Shown piece by piece: positions 34,273 through 42,298 of a stretch of DNA of 64,000 nucleotides. The stretch is from the NCBI RefSeq assembly GCF_028737205.1, contig NZ_JAQZAL010000014.1, forward strand, positions 1-64,000, written 5' to 3'. Below the pieces are notes generated by a model that was given only the letters and a program-made list of their open reading frames with translations, searched no databases and had not been told where the DNA came from. Origin of the DNA: Actinomycetospora lutea. GTDB taxonomy: Bacteria > Actinomycetota > Actinomycetes > Mycobacteriales > Pseudonocardiaceae. How positions within the stretch are numbered: position 1 is the first letter of the stretch; each line of letters opens with the position of its first letter. Made by a program: the position numbers and the translations under genes.

Positions 34273-37200
34273 GTGGCTCGACCCTCTCCGACGGTCTCGT
34301 CGCGCGCGGCGCCGGTGCTCGCCGTCCTCGTCTGCCACGACGGTGAGGCCTGGCTGCCCGGCACGCTGGACGCGCTCGCCCACCTGACCCGTCGCCCGCG
34401 CTGGGTGATCGCGGTCGACACCGGCTCCGCCGACGGCACCGCGGGGATCCTGGCGTCGAGCAACCAGGTCGACGTCGTGCTGCGCATGCCGCGCGACACG
34501 GGCTTCGCCGAGGCCGTGCACACCGCCGTCGACGACGCCGACCGCCGCTGGGGACGCACGGAGCCGCGGGGCTCGGGCGACTGGCTCTGGGTCCTCCACG
34601 ACGACGCGGCCCCCGCCCCGAACTGCCTCGAGGTCCTGCTCTCGGTCGCCGAGACGTCCCCGTCCGCCGCGGTGCTCGGCCCGCTGTGCCTCGACTGGGA
34701 CGACCCCCGGCTCGTCGTCGAGGCGGGCGTCTCGATCGACGCCTCCGGCTCCCGGCAGACCGGGATCGCCGCCGACGAGCTCGACCTGGGCCAGTTCGCC
34801 ACCAACTCCGAGGTGCTGGCGGTCGGGTCGGCCGGATCGCTCGTGCGCCGCCGCGAGTGGGACTCCCTCGGCGGCTACGACACCGCGCTCGGCCTGCTGC
34901 GCGAGGACGTCGACTACGGCTGGCGCGTCAACCGCGCCGGCGGCCTCGTCCTCTGCGCGCCCTCGGCCCGGCTGCGCCACGCCCGCGGCCTGACGACCCG
35001 GGCCCGGACGCTCGACACCGCCGGCGTCGACCCGCGCCACCGCGCCACCGACCGCGCCCACGGCGTGCGGACGTTCCTGGCGAACTGCTCGAGCCCCGCG
35101 TTCGTGCTCGGCCTGCTCCGGCTGCCGGTGCTCGCCGTGCTGCGCGCGCTCGGGTTCCTGCTGGTCCGCCGCACCCGGGCGGCCGGCGCGGAGCTCGCGG
35201 GCCTGTCCCGCGTGCTGGGCTCGGGGCCGGGGCTGGCGGACCTCGCCGACGCGCGCCGGCGGCGCGGCACCGGCGCCACCGCCCTGCCCCGCGAGCTGCG
35301 GGGCCTGTTGACCAGCCGCACCACCCGGCTGCGCAACGCCGTGCGCGGCGGCCTGACGTCGCTGGTGCGGGGGCGCCTGCGCGAGGAGCTCGACCTCGGC
35401 CGCGTGCCCGAGTGGGCCGAGCAGGGCGCGCGGTCGGGCGAGGCCGAGGAGGCCGCGGAGCGCCGCCCGGCGGTCGGTCCCGAGGCCCTGCCTGCCGGCG
35501 CGGCCCTGCGCCGCCGGCGCACGGCCGGTCTGCGCCGCCCCGGCGAGGCCCTGGCGGTCGCGCTCCCCGGCCCGCGGGCGCCACGGGATGGGTCGAGCTC
35601 CGCTCCGCTTCGTCTCCCCGCGGACGCGGAGCCGCCGACCGAGGCCGTCGCGCCGATCCGCCCGAGCGACCCCCGGCCCGCGCCCGAGGGTGAGCGCGTC
35701 GTCTACGTCCCCGTCACCCCGGGCCGGGTGGCCCGCGAGCTGCTGCTCGCCCCGCCGCTGCTGCTGGTCGTCGGCCTGACGCTGGTCTCGGTCCTCACCC
35801 AGCGCGCCCGCCTCGGGCTCGGCCTGGCCGGTGGCCGCATCGCCGAGGTCCCGGGGCTGCGCGAGCTCTGGTCGTCCTACCTCGCGGGCTGGCACCCGAT
35901 CGCGGGCGGCACCGGCGCGCCCGCCCCCGCCGCGCTCGCCGTCGTCGGGACCCTCGGCGGCCCCGTCGCCCCGCTGGGCGGCCCGCCGGCGGCCGTGTCG
36001 ATCCTGCTGATCGCGGCGCTGCCGCTCGCCGGGCTCTCGGCGTACCTGGCGACGCGCGACCTGCGCGTGGGCCGGGTGCTGCGCGCCCTGGCGGCCGCGG
36101 TCTACGCACTGCTCGGGATCACCGCGGGCGCGGTGGCCCAGGGCCGCCTCGACGGCGTGGTCGCCGCGGTCCTGCTGCCGCTGGTGCTCGCCGGCGTGGT
36201 GTCGGTGCTGCGCGGCGTGCGCGTCAGCGGCCGGCGCGGGTCGTGGTGGAGCACGGCCGCGGGCACCGCGCTCGCGCTCGGCGTGGTCAGCGCGTTCGCC
36301 CCGCTGGTGCACGCGCTGGTGCTCGTCGTCGTGGTGATCGGGTTCGTGCTCGTGCCCGCGCCGCCGCGGGCGGCCGGTCGGCGCGCCATGTCGCTCGCCG
36401 TGATCGTCCTGCTGCCCGTGCTGCTTCTCCTGCCCTGGCCGACCGTGCTGCTCGCCGCGCCCGAGGTGCTCCTGCACGGCACCGGGTCGCCGGTGCCCGA
36501 GCGGTTCGTGGGTGACCTCGACGTCCTCTCACTGGACCCCGGCGGCGACGCGACCGTGCCCTGGGCGGGACTGCTGCTCGTGGTGCTGGCGGTCGGCGTG
36601 GCGCTGGTCGCGCCGCGGCGGGCCGCGGTCCCGGGGCTCGCCCTGCTGCTGCTCGGCATCGTCGCCGCGGGCGTCGTCGGGTCGTTCGCGCTGCCCCCAC
36701 TCGCCGGCGGCGACGCCCGGCCCGGCTGGACCGGCCCGGCGCTCGCCCTCGCCGCGTGCGGGGCGCTGTGGAGCCTGCTCGCGCAGGTCGCGGCCGCGCG
36801 CACCGAGCCCCTCGGCCGGCTGCTCGGCCGCCGCGAGCCGGTCGACCGCGGCCCCGCCCGGCGCGGCGAGTCCGAGCTGGACCTCGGCGGCGCCGGCGTC
36901 GGCGGGCGGCTCGCCGGGGCGATGGAGGGCCTGGCCGGGCGCCTGCGCCCGCGCAGCCGGGCCGGCGTCGACCGCACCGCCCGGGCGCGCAGCGTCGCCG
37001 TCCCCGTGGTGGCGACGGCGGTCGCCGCGCTCGCCGTGGTCACCGTGCTGCGCGGGGGCTCCGGCGCGCTCGCCGACACCGCCGCGCCCACCCTCGCACC
37101 GCAGGCGGCGGGCGAGCTCGCGGCCGCGGGCGCGCGGGTCGTCGTCGTGACCCGCGACCCGGACACCACCCGCCGCGCCGGGCCCGAGCTGCCGCGCTAC

Positions 37201-37827
37201 GGCGACGACGACCTCGCCCCGGTCGCCGCGGCCCCCGCGCGCCTGCAGCGCGACGTGCAGGCCCTGCTCTCCGGCGATCCGGCCACCGCCCAGGCGGGTG
37301 TCGCCGAACTGGCCACCGGCGGCACCGGGCTGATCGTGTTGCCCGACGCGGCGACCGCGCGCTCGGTGCGCGCCGCCGCCGGGCCGCTGCTCACCGACGC
37401 CCCGCCGGTGTCCGACGGCCGCCCGACGGCCCGGGTGGCGCTGCCCGTGGCCGGCGCGGTGCTGCTCGAGCCGCCGATCTCCGACGACGCGACCGAGGCC
37501 CGCGCGGCTCCGCGGCGACCCGCCGGGCTGACGACGGTGCCCTCGGACCTGCCCACCGTCGCGGTGCGCGTGTCGCCGGGCGCCGACCGCCGCCTGCTCG
37601 TGGTCGCCGCGGAGCTGGAGTCGGGGTGGTCGGCGAGCGTCGGCGGCGCGCCCGCCGAGGTCGTGCCCGCCTGGGGCCACCTCGTCGGCGTCTCCGTGCC
37701 GCCGGGTGGCGGGCCGGTCGTCGTGGACCGCGACGAGACCGTGCGGCTCCTGCTCCTCCTGCTGCAGCTGGCGCTCGTCCTGTTCACGGCCCTGTCGGCG
37801 CTGCCGTCGAGGAAACGGCTCGACTAG
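34273..37827 (+). CDS. Large GT2 glycosyltransferase with multi-pass membrane region
   Basis: An 1184-residue protein. Residues 1-260 are a GT2 domain: VLAVLVCHDGEAWLPGTLDAL, VIAVDTGSADGTAGIL, WLWVLHDDAAPAP, AGSLVRRREWDSLGGYD and LREDVDYGWRV (catalytic Asp). A linker of about 220 residues (charged, Arg/Ala-rich) is followed by 11-13 membrane helices from about 485 (LLLAPPLLLVVGLTLVSVL) to 850, then one at about 915. An extracytoplasmic domain of about 230 residues (rich in VVVVTRDPDTTRRAGPELPRYGDDD) follows, and a final helix near the C-terminus. It looks like a polymerising or exporting sugar transferase of the envelope. Acceptor and donor are unknown. The GTG has a GGAAGGA upstream. Confidence 0.85.
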   Translation: MARPSPTVSSRAAPVLAVLVCHDGEAWLPGTLDALAHLTRRPRWVIAVDTGSADGTAGILASSNQVDVVLRMPRDTGFAEAVHTAVDDADRRWGRTEPRGSGDWLWVLHDDAAPAPNCLEVLLSVAETSPSAAVLGPLCLDWDDPRLVVEAGVSIDASGSRQTGIAADELDLGQFATNSEVLAVGSAGSLVRRREWDSLGGYDTALGLLREDVDYGWRVNRAGGLVLCAPSARLRHARGLTTRARTLDTAGVDPRHRATDRAHGVRTFLANCSSPAFVLGLLRLPVLAVLRALGFLLVRRTRAAGAELAGLSRVLGSGPGLADLADARRRRGTGATALPRELRGLLTSRTTRLRNAVRGGLTSLVRGRLREELDLGRVPEWAEQGARSGEAEEAAERRPAVGPEALPAGAALRRRRTAGLRRPGEALAVALPGPRAPRDGSSSAPLRLPADAEPPTEAVAPIRPSDPRPAPEGERVVYVPVTPGRVARELLLAPPLLLVVGLTLVSVLTQRARLGLGLAGGRIAEVPGLRELWSSYLAGWHPIAGGTGAPAPAALAVVGTLGGPVAPLGGPPAAVSILLIAALPLAGLSAYLATRDLRVGRVLRALAAAVYALLGITAGAVAQGRLDGVVAAVLLPLVLAGVVSVLRGVRVSGRRGSWWSTAAGTALALGVVSAFAPLVHALVLVVVVIGFVLVPAPPRAAGRRAMSLAVIVLLPVLLLLPWPTVLLAAPEVLLHGTGSPVPERFVGDLDVLSLDPGGDATVPWAGLLLVVLAVGVALVAPRRAAVPGLALLLLGIVAAGVVGSFALPPLAGGDARPGWTGPALALAACGALWSLLAQVAAARTEPLGRLLGRREPVDRGPARRGESELDLGGAGVGGRLAGAMEGLAGRLRPRSRAGVDRTARARSVAVPVVATAVAALAVVTVLRGGSGALADTAAPTLAPQAAGELAAAGARVVVVTRDPDTTRRAGPELPRYGDDDLAPVAAAPARLQRDVQALLSGDPATAQAGVAELATGGTGLIVLPDAATARSVRAAAGPLLTDAPPVSDGRPTARVALPVAGAVLLEPPISDDATEARAAPRRPAGLTTVPSDLPTVAVRVSPGADRRLLVVAAELESGWSASVGGAPAEVVPAWGHLVGVSVPPGGGPVVVDRDETVRLLLLLLQLALVLFTALSALPSRKRLD

Positions 37828-37868
37828 CGGCCCGCCTGTCGGGCGGCCCCGGTGTCGGGGGGCGGTCC

Positions 37869-37874
37869 TACGCT
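37869..37874 (+). promoter_or_regulatory. Putative -10 box of the VOC gene, leaderless
   Basis: TACGCT ends 7 bases before the ATG at 37882, with no ribosome-binding site. Confidence 0.5.
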
Positions 37875-37881
37875 CCGCGGC

Positions 37882-38274
37882 ATGTTCGACCACGTCGGCT
37901 TCCCCTGTGGTGACGTCGAGACCTCCGTCGCCTTCTACACCGCGGTGTTCGCGCCCCTCGGCTTCGAGGTCGGCCTGCGCATCCCCACCGGTCCGCCCGG
38001 AGCGCCCGAGGTCGTCGGCCTGCGCTCCGGCGGCGGCGCGCACGCGGACTTCTGGCTCGCGCCCGGCCACGGCGTCGAGCAGGAGCTGCACCTCGCGTTC
38101 GCCGCGCCCGACCGGGCGGCGGTCGACGCCGTGCACGAGGCGGCCCTGGCGCACGGGGCCGAGGTGCTGCACGCGCCGCGGATCTTCCCCGAGTACCACC
38201 CCGGCTATTACGCGGTGTTCCTCCGCGACCCCGACGGCCACAACGTCGAGGCCGTCCACCACAGCTGGGAGTAG
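37882..38274 (+). CDS. VOC (glyoxalase/bleomycin-resistance) family protein
   Basis: A 130-residue metal-dependent fold protein with the paired beta-alpha-beta-beta-beta layout. MFDHVGFPCGDVETSVAFYTAVFAPLGFEV opens it, ADFWLAPGHGVEQELHLAFAAPDR and NVEAVHHSWE close it. Likely metal ligands are the His at about 4, 67 and the Glu near the end (FLRDPDGHNVEAVHH). The substrate is unknown. The start is ATG 37882; a longer open frame begins at 37852 but lies in the promoter. It stands alone between the large glycosyltransferase and a convergent metallopeptidase-like gene. Confidence 0.88.
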   Translation: MFDHVGFPCGDVETSVAFYTAVFAPLGFEVGLRIPTGPPGAPEVVGLRSGGGAHADFWLAPGHGVEQELHLAFAAPDRAAVDAVHEAALAHGAEVLHAPRIFPEYHPGYYAVFLRDPDGHNVEAVHHSWE

Positions 38275-38278
38275 CCGG

Positions 38279-38770
38279 CTACTCCTCGCCCGCGATCGTG
38301 TCGGGCTCGACGCCCAGGTAGCCCGCCACCTGCTCGACGAGCACGTCGTGGAGCAGGTCGGCGAGGTCCTCGCCGTCGAGCGCGCGCGCCTCGAGCGGGC
38401 GGCGGTAGAGCACGATGCGCGCGCGGGTCACGGCGCCGCGCCGGTCCATGCCGGCGGGCACCAGGCGCGCGAGCGGCACCTCGCCGTCGCCGAGCACGGC
38501 CTCGTCGTCCACCGGGGAGCGCGTGCCCGCGGGCACCTCCGGCACGTCGTCGACGGCCACGTCGAGGTCGGCGAGCTCGGTGCTCCAGCGCTCCTCGATC
38601 GGCTCGAGGGCCTCGAGCACCAGGGCGTCGAAGCGTTCGGCGCGCGTGCGGGACGCGGGGGAGCCCGACGGGTAGAGCGGCATCCGCAGGCCGCGCCCGC
38701 GCCGGTCGCGGCGCCGCCGTCGCGGCCCGGGCGCCGGCGTGCTGCTCCGGCGGCTCGCGCTCCTGGTCAC
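38279..38770 (-). CDS. Metallopeptidase-fold protein with degenerate zinc site (Rv3259-like)
   Basis: A 163-residue protein. The N-terminal 45 residues are basic (RRRRRDRRGRG). The remainder shows FDALVLEALEPIEERWSTELADLDVAVDDVPEVP and IVLYRRPLEARALDGEDLADLLHDVLVEQVAGYLGVEPDTI. In the zincin-like family the last part carries HExxH; here it reads LLHDVLVEQ, so Glu is replaced and the second His is missing, and peptidase activity is unlikely. The mycobacterial relative Rv3259 sits in the same place. The GTG at 38770 lies 8 bases after a -10-like TAGGCT, which fits leaderless transcription. Confidence 0.85.
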   Translation of the reverse strand: MTRSASRRSSTPAPGPRRRRRDRRGRGLRMPLYPSGSPASRTRAERFDALVLEALEPIEERWSTELADLDVAVDDVPEVPAGTRSPVDDEAVLGDGEVPLARLVPAGMDRRGAVTRARIVLYRRPLEARALDGEDLADLLHDVLVEQVAGYLGVEPDTIAGEE

Positions 38771-38778
38771 GCCCGCGG

Positions 38779-38784
38779 AGCCTA
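38779..38784 (-). promoter_or_regulatory. Putative -10 box of the metallopeptidase-like gene, leaderless
   Basis: TAGGCT on the minus strand, 8 bases before the GTG at 38770. Confidence 0.5.
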
Positions 38785-38870
38785 CGCGGGGCGGTCCCGG
38801 CACGCTGCGACGTGCCCGGACGAGCCCGACGCGCCCCGCGCGCCTGCGCGATCAGGGCCGTTCGGCGGAC

Positions 38871-38876
38871 TACTGT
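38871..38876 (+). promoter_or_regulatory. Putative -10 box of the DUF3499 gene, leaderless
   Basis: TACTGT, 8 bases before the GTG at 38885. It is 87 bp from the divergent -10 box at 38784, so the two genes have back-to-back promoters. Confidence 0.5.
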
Positions 38877-38884
38877 CCTGCTTC

Positions 38885-39331
38885 GTGCGAGGAGTGCGGA
38901 AGTGCTCACGGACCGGGTGTGGTCACGCGGCCGTGGCCACCCTGACCTATGTCTACTCGGACTCGACCGCCGTGGTCGGTCCGCTGGCGACGAGCGCCGA
39001 GCCGCACTCCTACGACCTCTGTGAACGCCACGCCGTCCGCCTCACCGCCCCGCGCGGGTGGGAGGTCGTGCGCTACGAGGGCGAGTTCCCGGCGGAGCCC
39101 TCCGCCGACGACCTCACCGCCCTCGCCGAGGCCGTCCGCGAGGCCGGCCGGGCCGACCGCCCGCTCGACGGCGCCGACGGGCGACCGCGGGTCACGGCCG
39201 GGACGGGCGTCGGCGGGGCGCTGCCGCCGGCCCCGCTGCCGGGGATGGCGAGCGGTCTCGGCGGGGTCGCGAGCACGCCGACGGGCCGTCGCGGCCACCT
39301 CCGGGTGCTGCCCGACCCCGCCTCCTCCTGA
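38885..39331 (+). CDS. DUF3499 family protein
   Basis: A 148-residue protein (Rv3258c-like). The conserved part is the first 70 residues: VRKCSRTGCGHAAVATLTYVYSDSTAVVGPL and SYDLCERHAVRLTAPRGWEVVRYE. Cysteines at CSRTGC and the CERH pair probably bind zinc in a small ribbon. The C-terminal half is Gly/Pro-rich and variable. It is always found before manB in actinobacteria, and its function is unknown. GTG at 38885 or 38894; the first suits the -10 box. Confidence 0.9.
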   Translation: MRGVRKCSRTGCGHAAVATLTYVYSDSTAVVGPLATSAEPHSYDLCERHAVRLTAPRGWEVVRYEGEFPAEPSADDLTALAEAVREAGRADRPLDGADGRPRVTAGTGVGGALPPAPLPGMASGLGGVASTPTGRRGHLRVLPDPASS

Positions 39332-39423
39332 CCGTTCCCGGCGATCACCGAACGGTCGTGGACCACCGTTCACCCATCGGCGGACGTGCCCGCCCGGCGG
39401 GCGCAGCGGGTCGGTCGCGCGGA

Positions 39424-39429
39424 TAGGCT
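39424..39429 (+). promoter_or_regulatory. Putative manB -10 box, leaderless
   Basis: TAGGCT ends 6 bases before the manB GTG. Confidence 0.55.
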
Positions 39430-39435
39430 GGTCAC

Positions 39436-40869
39436 GTGGCCAGTGCGCAGCAGGGGACGCAACAAGCGGCACCGGACCGGGCCCAGGTGATCGACCAGGT
39501 CGTCAAGGCCTACGACATCCGCGGCCTGGTGGGCAGCCAGCTCGACGCGACCTTCGTGCGCGACGTGGGGGCGGCCTTCGCGCGCGTGCTGCTCGACGAG
39601 GAGTCGGGTCTCGGCGGCGGCCGGGGCGTCGTGGTCGCCCACGACATGCGCGAGTCGTCGCCCGAGCTCTCCGAGGCGTTCGCCGAGGGCGTCACCGCGC
39701 TCGGCGTCGACGTCGTCGCCATCGGCCTCGCCGGCACCGACGAGCTCTACTACGCCTCGGGCGCGCTCGACATGCCCGGCGCGATGTTCACCGCGAGCCA
39801 CAACCCGGCGAGCTACAACGGCATCAAGCTCTGCCGGGCGGGCGCCGCCCCGGTCGGCCAGGACTCGGGTCTCGACGAGATCGCCGCGCTGCTCGACCGC
39901 GGGCCCGGCGAGGTCACCGCGGACGTCTCCGGCGAGCGGGGCACGGTCAGCCACCGCGACCTCCTCGACGACTACGCGGCCTTCCTGCGCTCGCTGGTCG
40001 ACCTCTCGGGCATCCGCCCGCTGTCGATCGTCGTCGACGCGGGCAACGGCATGGCCGGGCACACGGTGCCCGCCGTGCTCGACCCGCTCCCGATCGAGGT
40101 CTACCCCCTGTACTTCGAGCTCGACGGCTCGTTCCCCAACCACGAGGCCAACCCGCTCGACCCGGACAACCTGCGCGACCTGCAGCGCGAGGTGACCACG
40201 CTCGGGCGCATCGACGCCGGGCTCGCGTTCGACGGCGACGCCGACCGGGTGTTCCTCGTCGACGAGAAGGGCGACGCGGTCAGCCCCAGCGCCATCACCG
40301 CGCTCGTCGCGACCCGCGAGCTGGGCAAGCACCCCGGCTCCACGGTGATCCACAACCTGATCACCTCGCGCGCCGTCCCCGAGATCGTCGCCGAGGCCGG
40401 GGGCACGCCGGTGCGCTCGCGCGTCGGGCACTCGTTCATCAAGGGCACGATGGCCGAGACCGGCGCGGTGTTCGGGGGCGAGCACTCGGCGCACTACTAC
40501 TTCCGCGACTTCTGGCGCGCCGACTCCGGCATGCTCGCCGCCCTCCACGTCCTCGCCGCCCTCGGCGAGCAGGACCGGCCGCTCTCGGAGCTCATGGCGC
40601 AGTACTCCCGCTACGCCGCGTCGGGCGAGATCAACTCGACGGTCGACGACCCGCGCGCGGTGATGGCCGAGGTGGAGCAGACCTTCGGGGACCGCGACGG
40701 CGTCACCACCGACGATCTCGACGGCCTGACGGTCACCCTGCCCGACGGCTCCTGGTTCAACCTGCGCCCGTCCAACACCGAGCCGCTGCTGCGGCTCAAC
40801 GTCGAGGCCGCCGACGACGACGCCGTGGCCGCGCTGCGCGACGAGGTCCTCGGCCTCGTCCGCGGCTGA
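39436..40869 (+). CDS. manB: Phosphomannomutase/phosphoglucomutase
   Basis: A 477-residue alpha-D-phosphohexomutase that interconverts mannose 6- and 1-phosphate. It has VVKAYDIRG at the start, the phosphoserine loop MFTASHNPASYNGIKLC (about 113-129), the metal loop FDGDADRVFLVDE (about 264-276), GGEHSAHYYFRDFW (sugar-binding GEHS), and the phosphate-binding RPSNTEPLLRLNVE at the end. Product mannose 1-phosphate feeds GDP-mannose for mannosides and arabinogalactan. It begins the manB-Trm112-SIS-manA gene series. Confidence 0.96.
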   Translation: MASAQQGTQQAAPDRAQVIDQVVKAYDIRGLVGSQLDATFVRDVGAAFARVLLDEESGLGGGRGVVVAHDMRESSPELSEAFAEGVTALGVDVVAIGLAGTDELYYASGALDMPGAMFTASHNPASYNGIKLCRAGAAPVGQDSGLDEIAALLDRGPGEVTADVSGERGTVSHRDLLDDYAAFLRSLVDLSGIRPLSIVVDAGNGMAGHTVPAVLDPLPIEVYPLYFELDGSFPNHEANPLDPDNLRDLQREVTTLGRIDAGLAFDGDADRVFLVDEKGDAVSPSAITALVATRELGKHPGSTVIHNLITSRAVPEIVAEAGGTPVRSRVGHSFIKGTMAETGAVFGGEHSAHYYFRDFWRADSGMLAALHVLAALGEQDRPLSELMAQYSRYAASGEINSTVDDPRAVMAEVEQTFGDRDGVTTDDLDGLTVTLPDGSWFNLRPSNTEPLLRLNVEAADDDAVAALRDEVLGLVRG

Positions 40870-40890
40870 CCCGATCGAGGAGGAGACCCC

Positions 40891-41145
40891 ATGCCGCTCG
40901 GTCTGGACCCCGACCTGCTGGAGATCCTGGCGTGCCCCGCGCCCGACCACGGCGCGCTGCGCCCGGGCACGCCCGAGGACGCGGAGGCCGCCATGAGCCC
41001 CGTGCTGACCTGCACCGTCTGCGACCGGCGCTACCCGGTCACCGACGGCATCCCGGTGCTCCTGCTGTCCGAGGCGACCGGGGGCCCCGAGCAATCATCC
41101 GGGACGCGCAGCGCAGCGGAGCCGGACCCGTCGTCGCAGGGGTGA
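40891..41145 (+). CDS. Trm112-like zinc-binding protein
   Basis: An 84-residue protein with the Trm112 pattern: LDPDLLEILACPAPDHGALRP, then LTCTVCDRRYPVTDGIPVLLLSEA. The three Cys here (ACP, TCTVC) with the missing fourth give an imperfect zinc ribbon. Family members often assist methyltransferases or act as small structural proteins. GAGGAGGAG lies 6-8 bases upstream. It sits between manB and the SIS gene and may be co-translated, with a 21-bp gap. Confidence 0.85.
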   Translation: MPLGLDPDLLEILACPAPDHGALRPGTPEDAEAAMSPVLTCTVCDRRYPVTDGIPVLLLSEATGGPEQSSGTRSAAEPDPSSQG

Positions 41146-41151
41146 GTCGCG

Positions 41152-42276
41152 ATGCTCGACGACGCCCTGCTCTCCGACGAGTCACGCCTGCTGGCCGCCG
41201 ACCACGCCGGCATCCTGCGCGCGGTCGCGACCGCAGGCGCCCAGGTCCGGGCGACCGCGGAGGCCGCCCGTGAGGGCGGCGTGGCCCGCGAGCTCGCGGG
41301 CCTGCGGCCCCGCGCGCTGGTGCTCCTGACCCGGCCCGGCACCACCGAGTCCGCCTGCCGGCTCATGGCCGCGCTCCTCACGCCGACCGCGCCGCTCCCG
41401 GTGATCGTCAGCGGGGTGGCGCCGCCCTGGCTCGGCCCGCTCGACGTGGTCGTCGCGACCCACCGCGGGCGCGAGGGCGACCCGGTCGAGGCCGACGTCG
41501 CCGAGTCGGTGCACCGCGCGGTCCGCCGGGGCGCCCACGTCGTGCTCACCGGCCCCGCGGAGGGTCCGGCGGCCGCGGCCGGGGCCGGGCGCGCCCTCGC
41601 GGTGACGCCGCGGATGACGCTCGCGGTCCCCGGCGAGGACGCCGACGGGCTCGACACCGCCACCGTGCTCGCGACCGGCCTGGCCGTGGCCGGCGCGCTG
41701 GAGCTCCTCGACCTGGACCTCGGCGACCTCGCCGACCGCCTCGACGCCGAGGCCGAGCGCGACGGCCCGCGCGGCGAGGCGTTCGTCAACCCCGCCAAGA
41801 GCCTCGCGCTGCGGGTCGCCGAGCGGACCCCGCTGCTGTGGGGCGCCGACCCGATCGCGGGCCTGCTCGCGGGGTACGGCGCGACCGTGCTGGCCACCCA
41901 CGCGGGGGTGGTCGCGCAGGCCACGACCGCGGCCGCGGCGGGCGCCCAGCCGGCGCTGCTGGCCCGGCTGGTCGAGAGCACGGGGGAGGCGTCGATCTTC
42001 GCCGACCCCTTCGACGACCCGGCCCCGGCGGCGCCGCCGCCCCGGCTGGTGCTCCTGGCGGTGCGTGAGGACCTCGCGACCCGCCGTCTCGTCGGCGACG
42101 TCGGTGCCCGCCACCCGGGCGCGGACGTCCTGGAGATCGACGACGTCGAGCTGGCGGGGGAGGGGCCGTCGCGGGACGCACTGCGCGCCGCCGTGCTGGC
42201 CACCCGGCTCGACTTCACCGCGGTCTACCTCGGCCTGGCCCTCGGGGCCCGCGCCTCCGGGGTCCGGACCGCCTGA
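41152..42276 (+). CDS. SIS-domain phosphosugar isomerase-like protein (Rv3256c-like)
   Basis: A 374-residue protein with two sugar-isomerase (SIS) lobes: LRPRALVLLTRPGTTESACRLMAALLTPTAPLPVIVSG and NPAKSLALRVAERTPLLWGADPIAGLLAGYGATVLA. It resembles the phosphoglucose/phosphomannose isomerase fold but the glycine-rich phosphate-binding loops are eroded, so activity is uncertain. The same gene lies between manB and manA in mycobacteria and is sometimes named TobH. It starts 6 bp after the Trm112-like stop and belongs to the manB-manA unit. Confidence 0.88.
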   Translation: MLDDALLSDESRLLAADHAGILRAVATAGAQVRATAEAAREGGVARELAGLRPRALVLLTRPGTTESACRLMAALLTPTAPLPVIVSGVAPPWLGPLDVVVATHRGREGDPVEADVAESVHRAVRRGAHVVLTGPAEGPAAAAGAGRALAVTPRMTLAVPGEDADGLDTATVLATGLAVAGALELLDLDLGDLADRLDAEAERDGPRGEAFVNPAKSLALRVAERTPLLWGADPIAGLLAGYGATVLATHAGVVAQATTAAAAGAQPALLARLVESTGEASIFADPFDDPAPAAPPPRLVLLAVREDLATRRLVGDVGARHPGADVLEIDDVELAGEGPSRDALRAAVLATRLDFTAVYLGLALGARASGVRTA

Positions 42277-42298
42277 CACCACAGAGGGGCACCGACAC

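Noticed and set aside
33661-36477. Long minus-strand open frame opposite whiB2 and the large glycosyltransferase
   Set aside because: Composed of Arg/Gln/His-rich shadow sequence; whiB2 and GT2 motifs on the plus strand are decisive.
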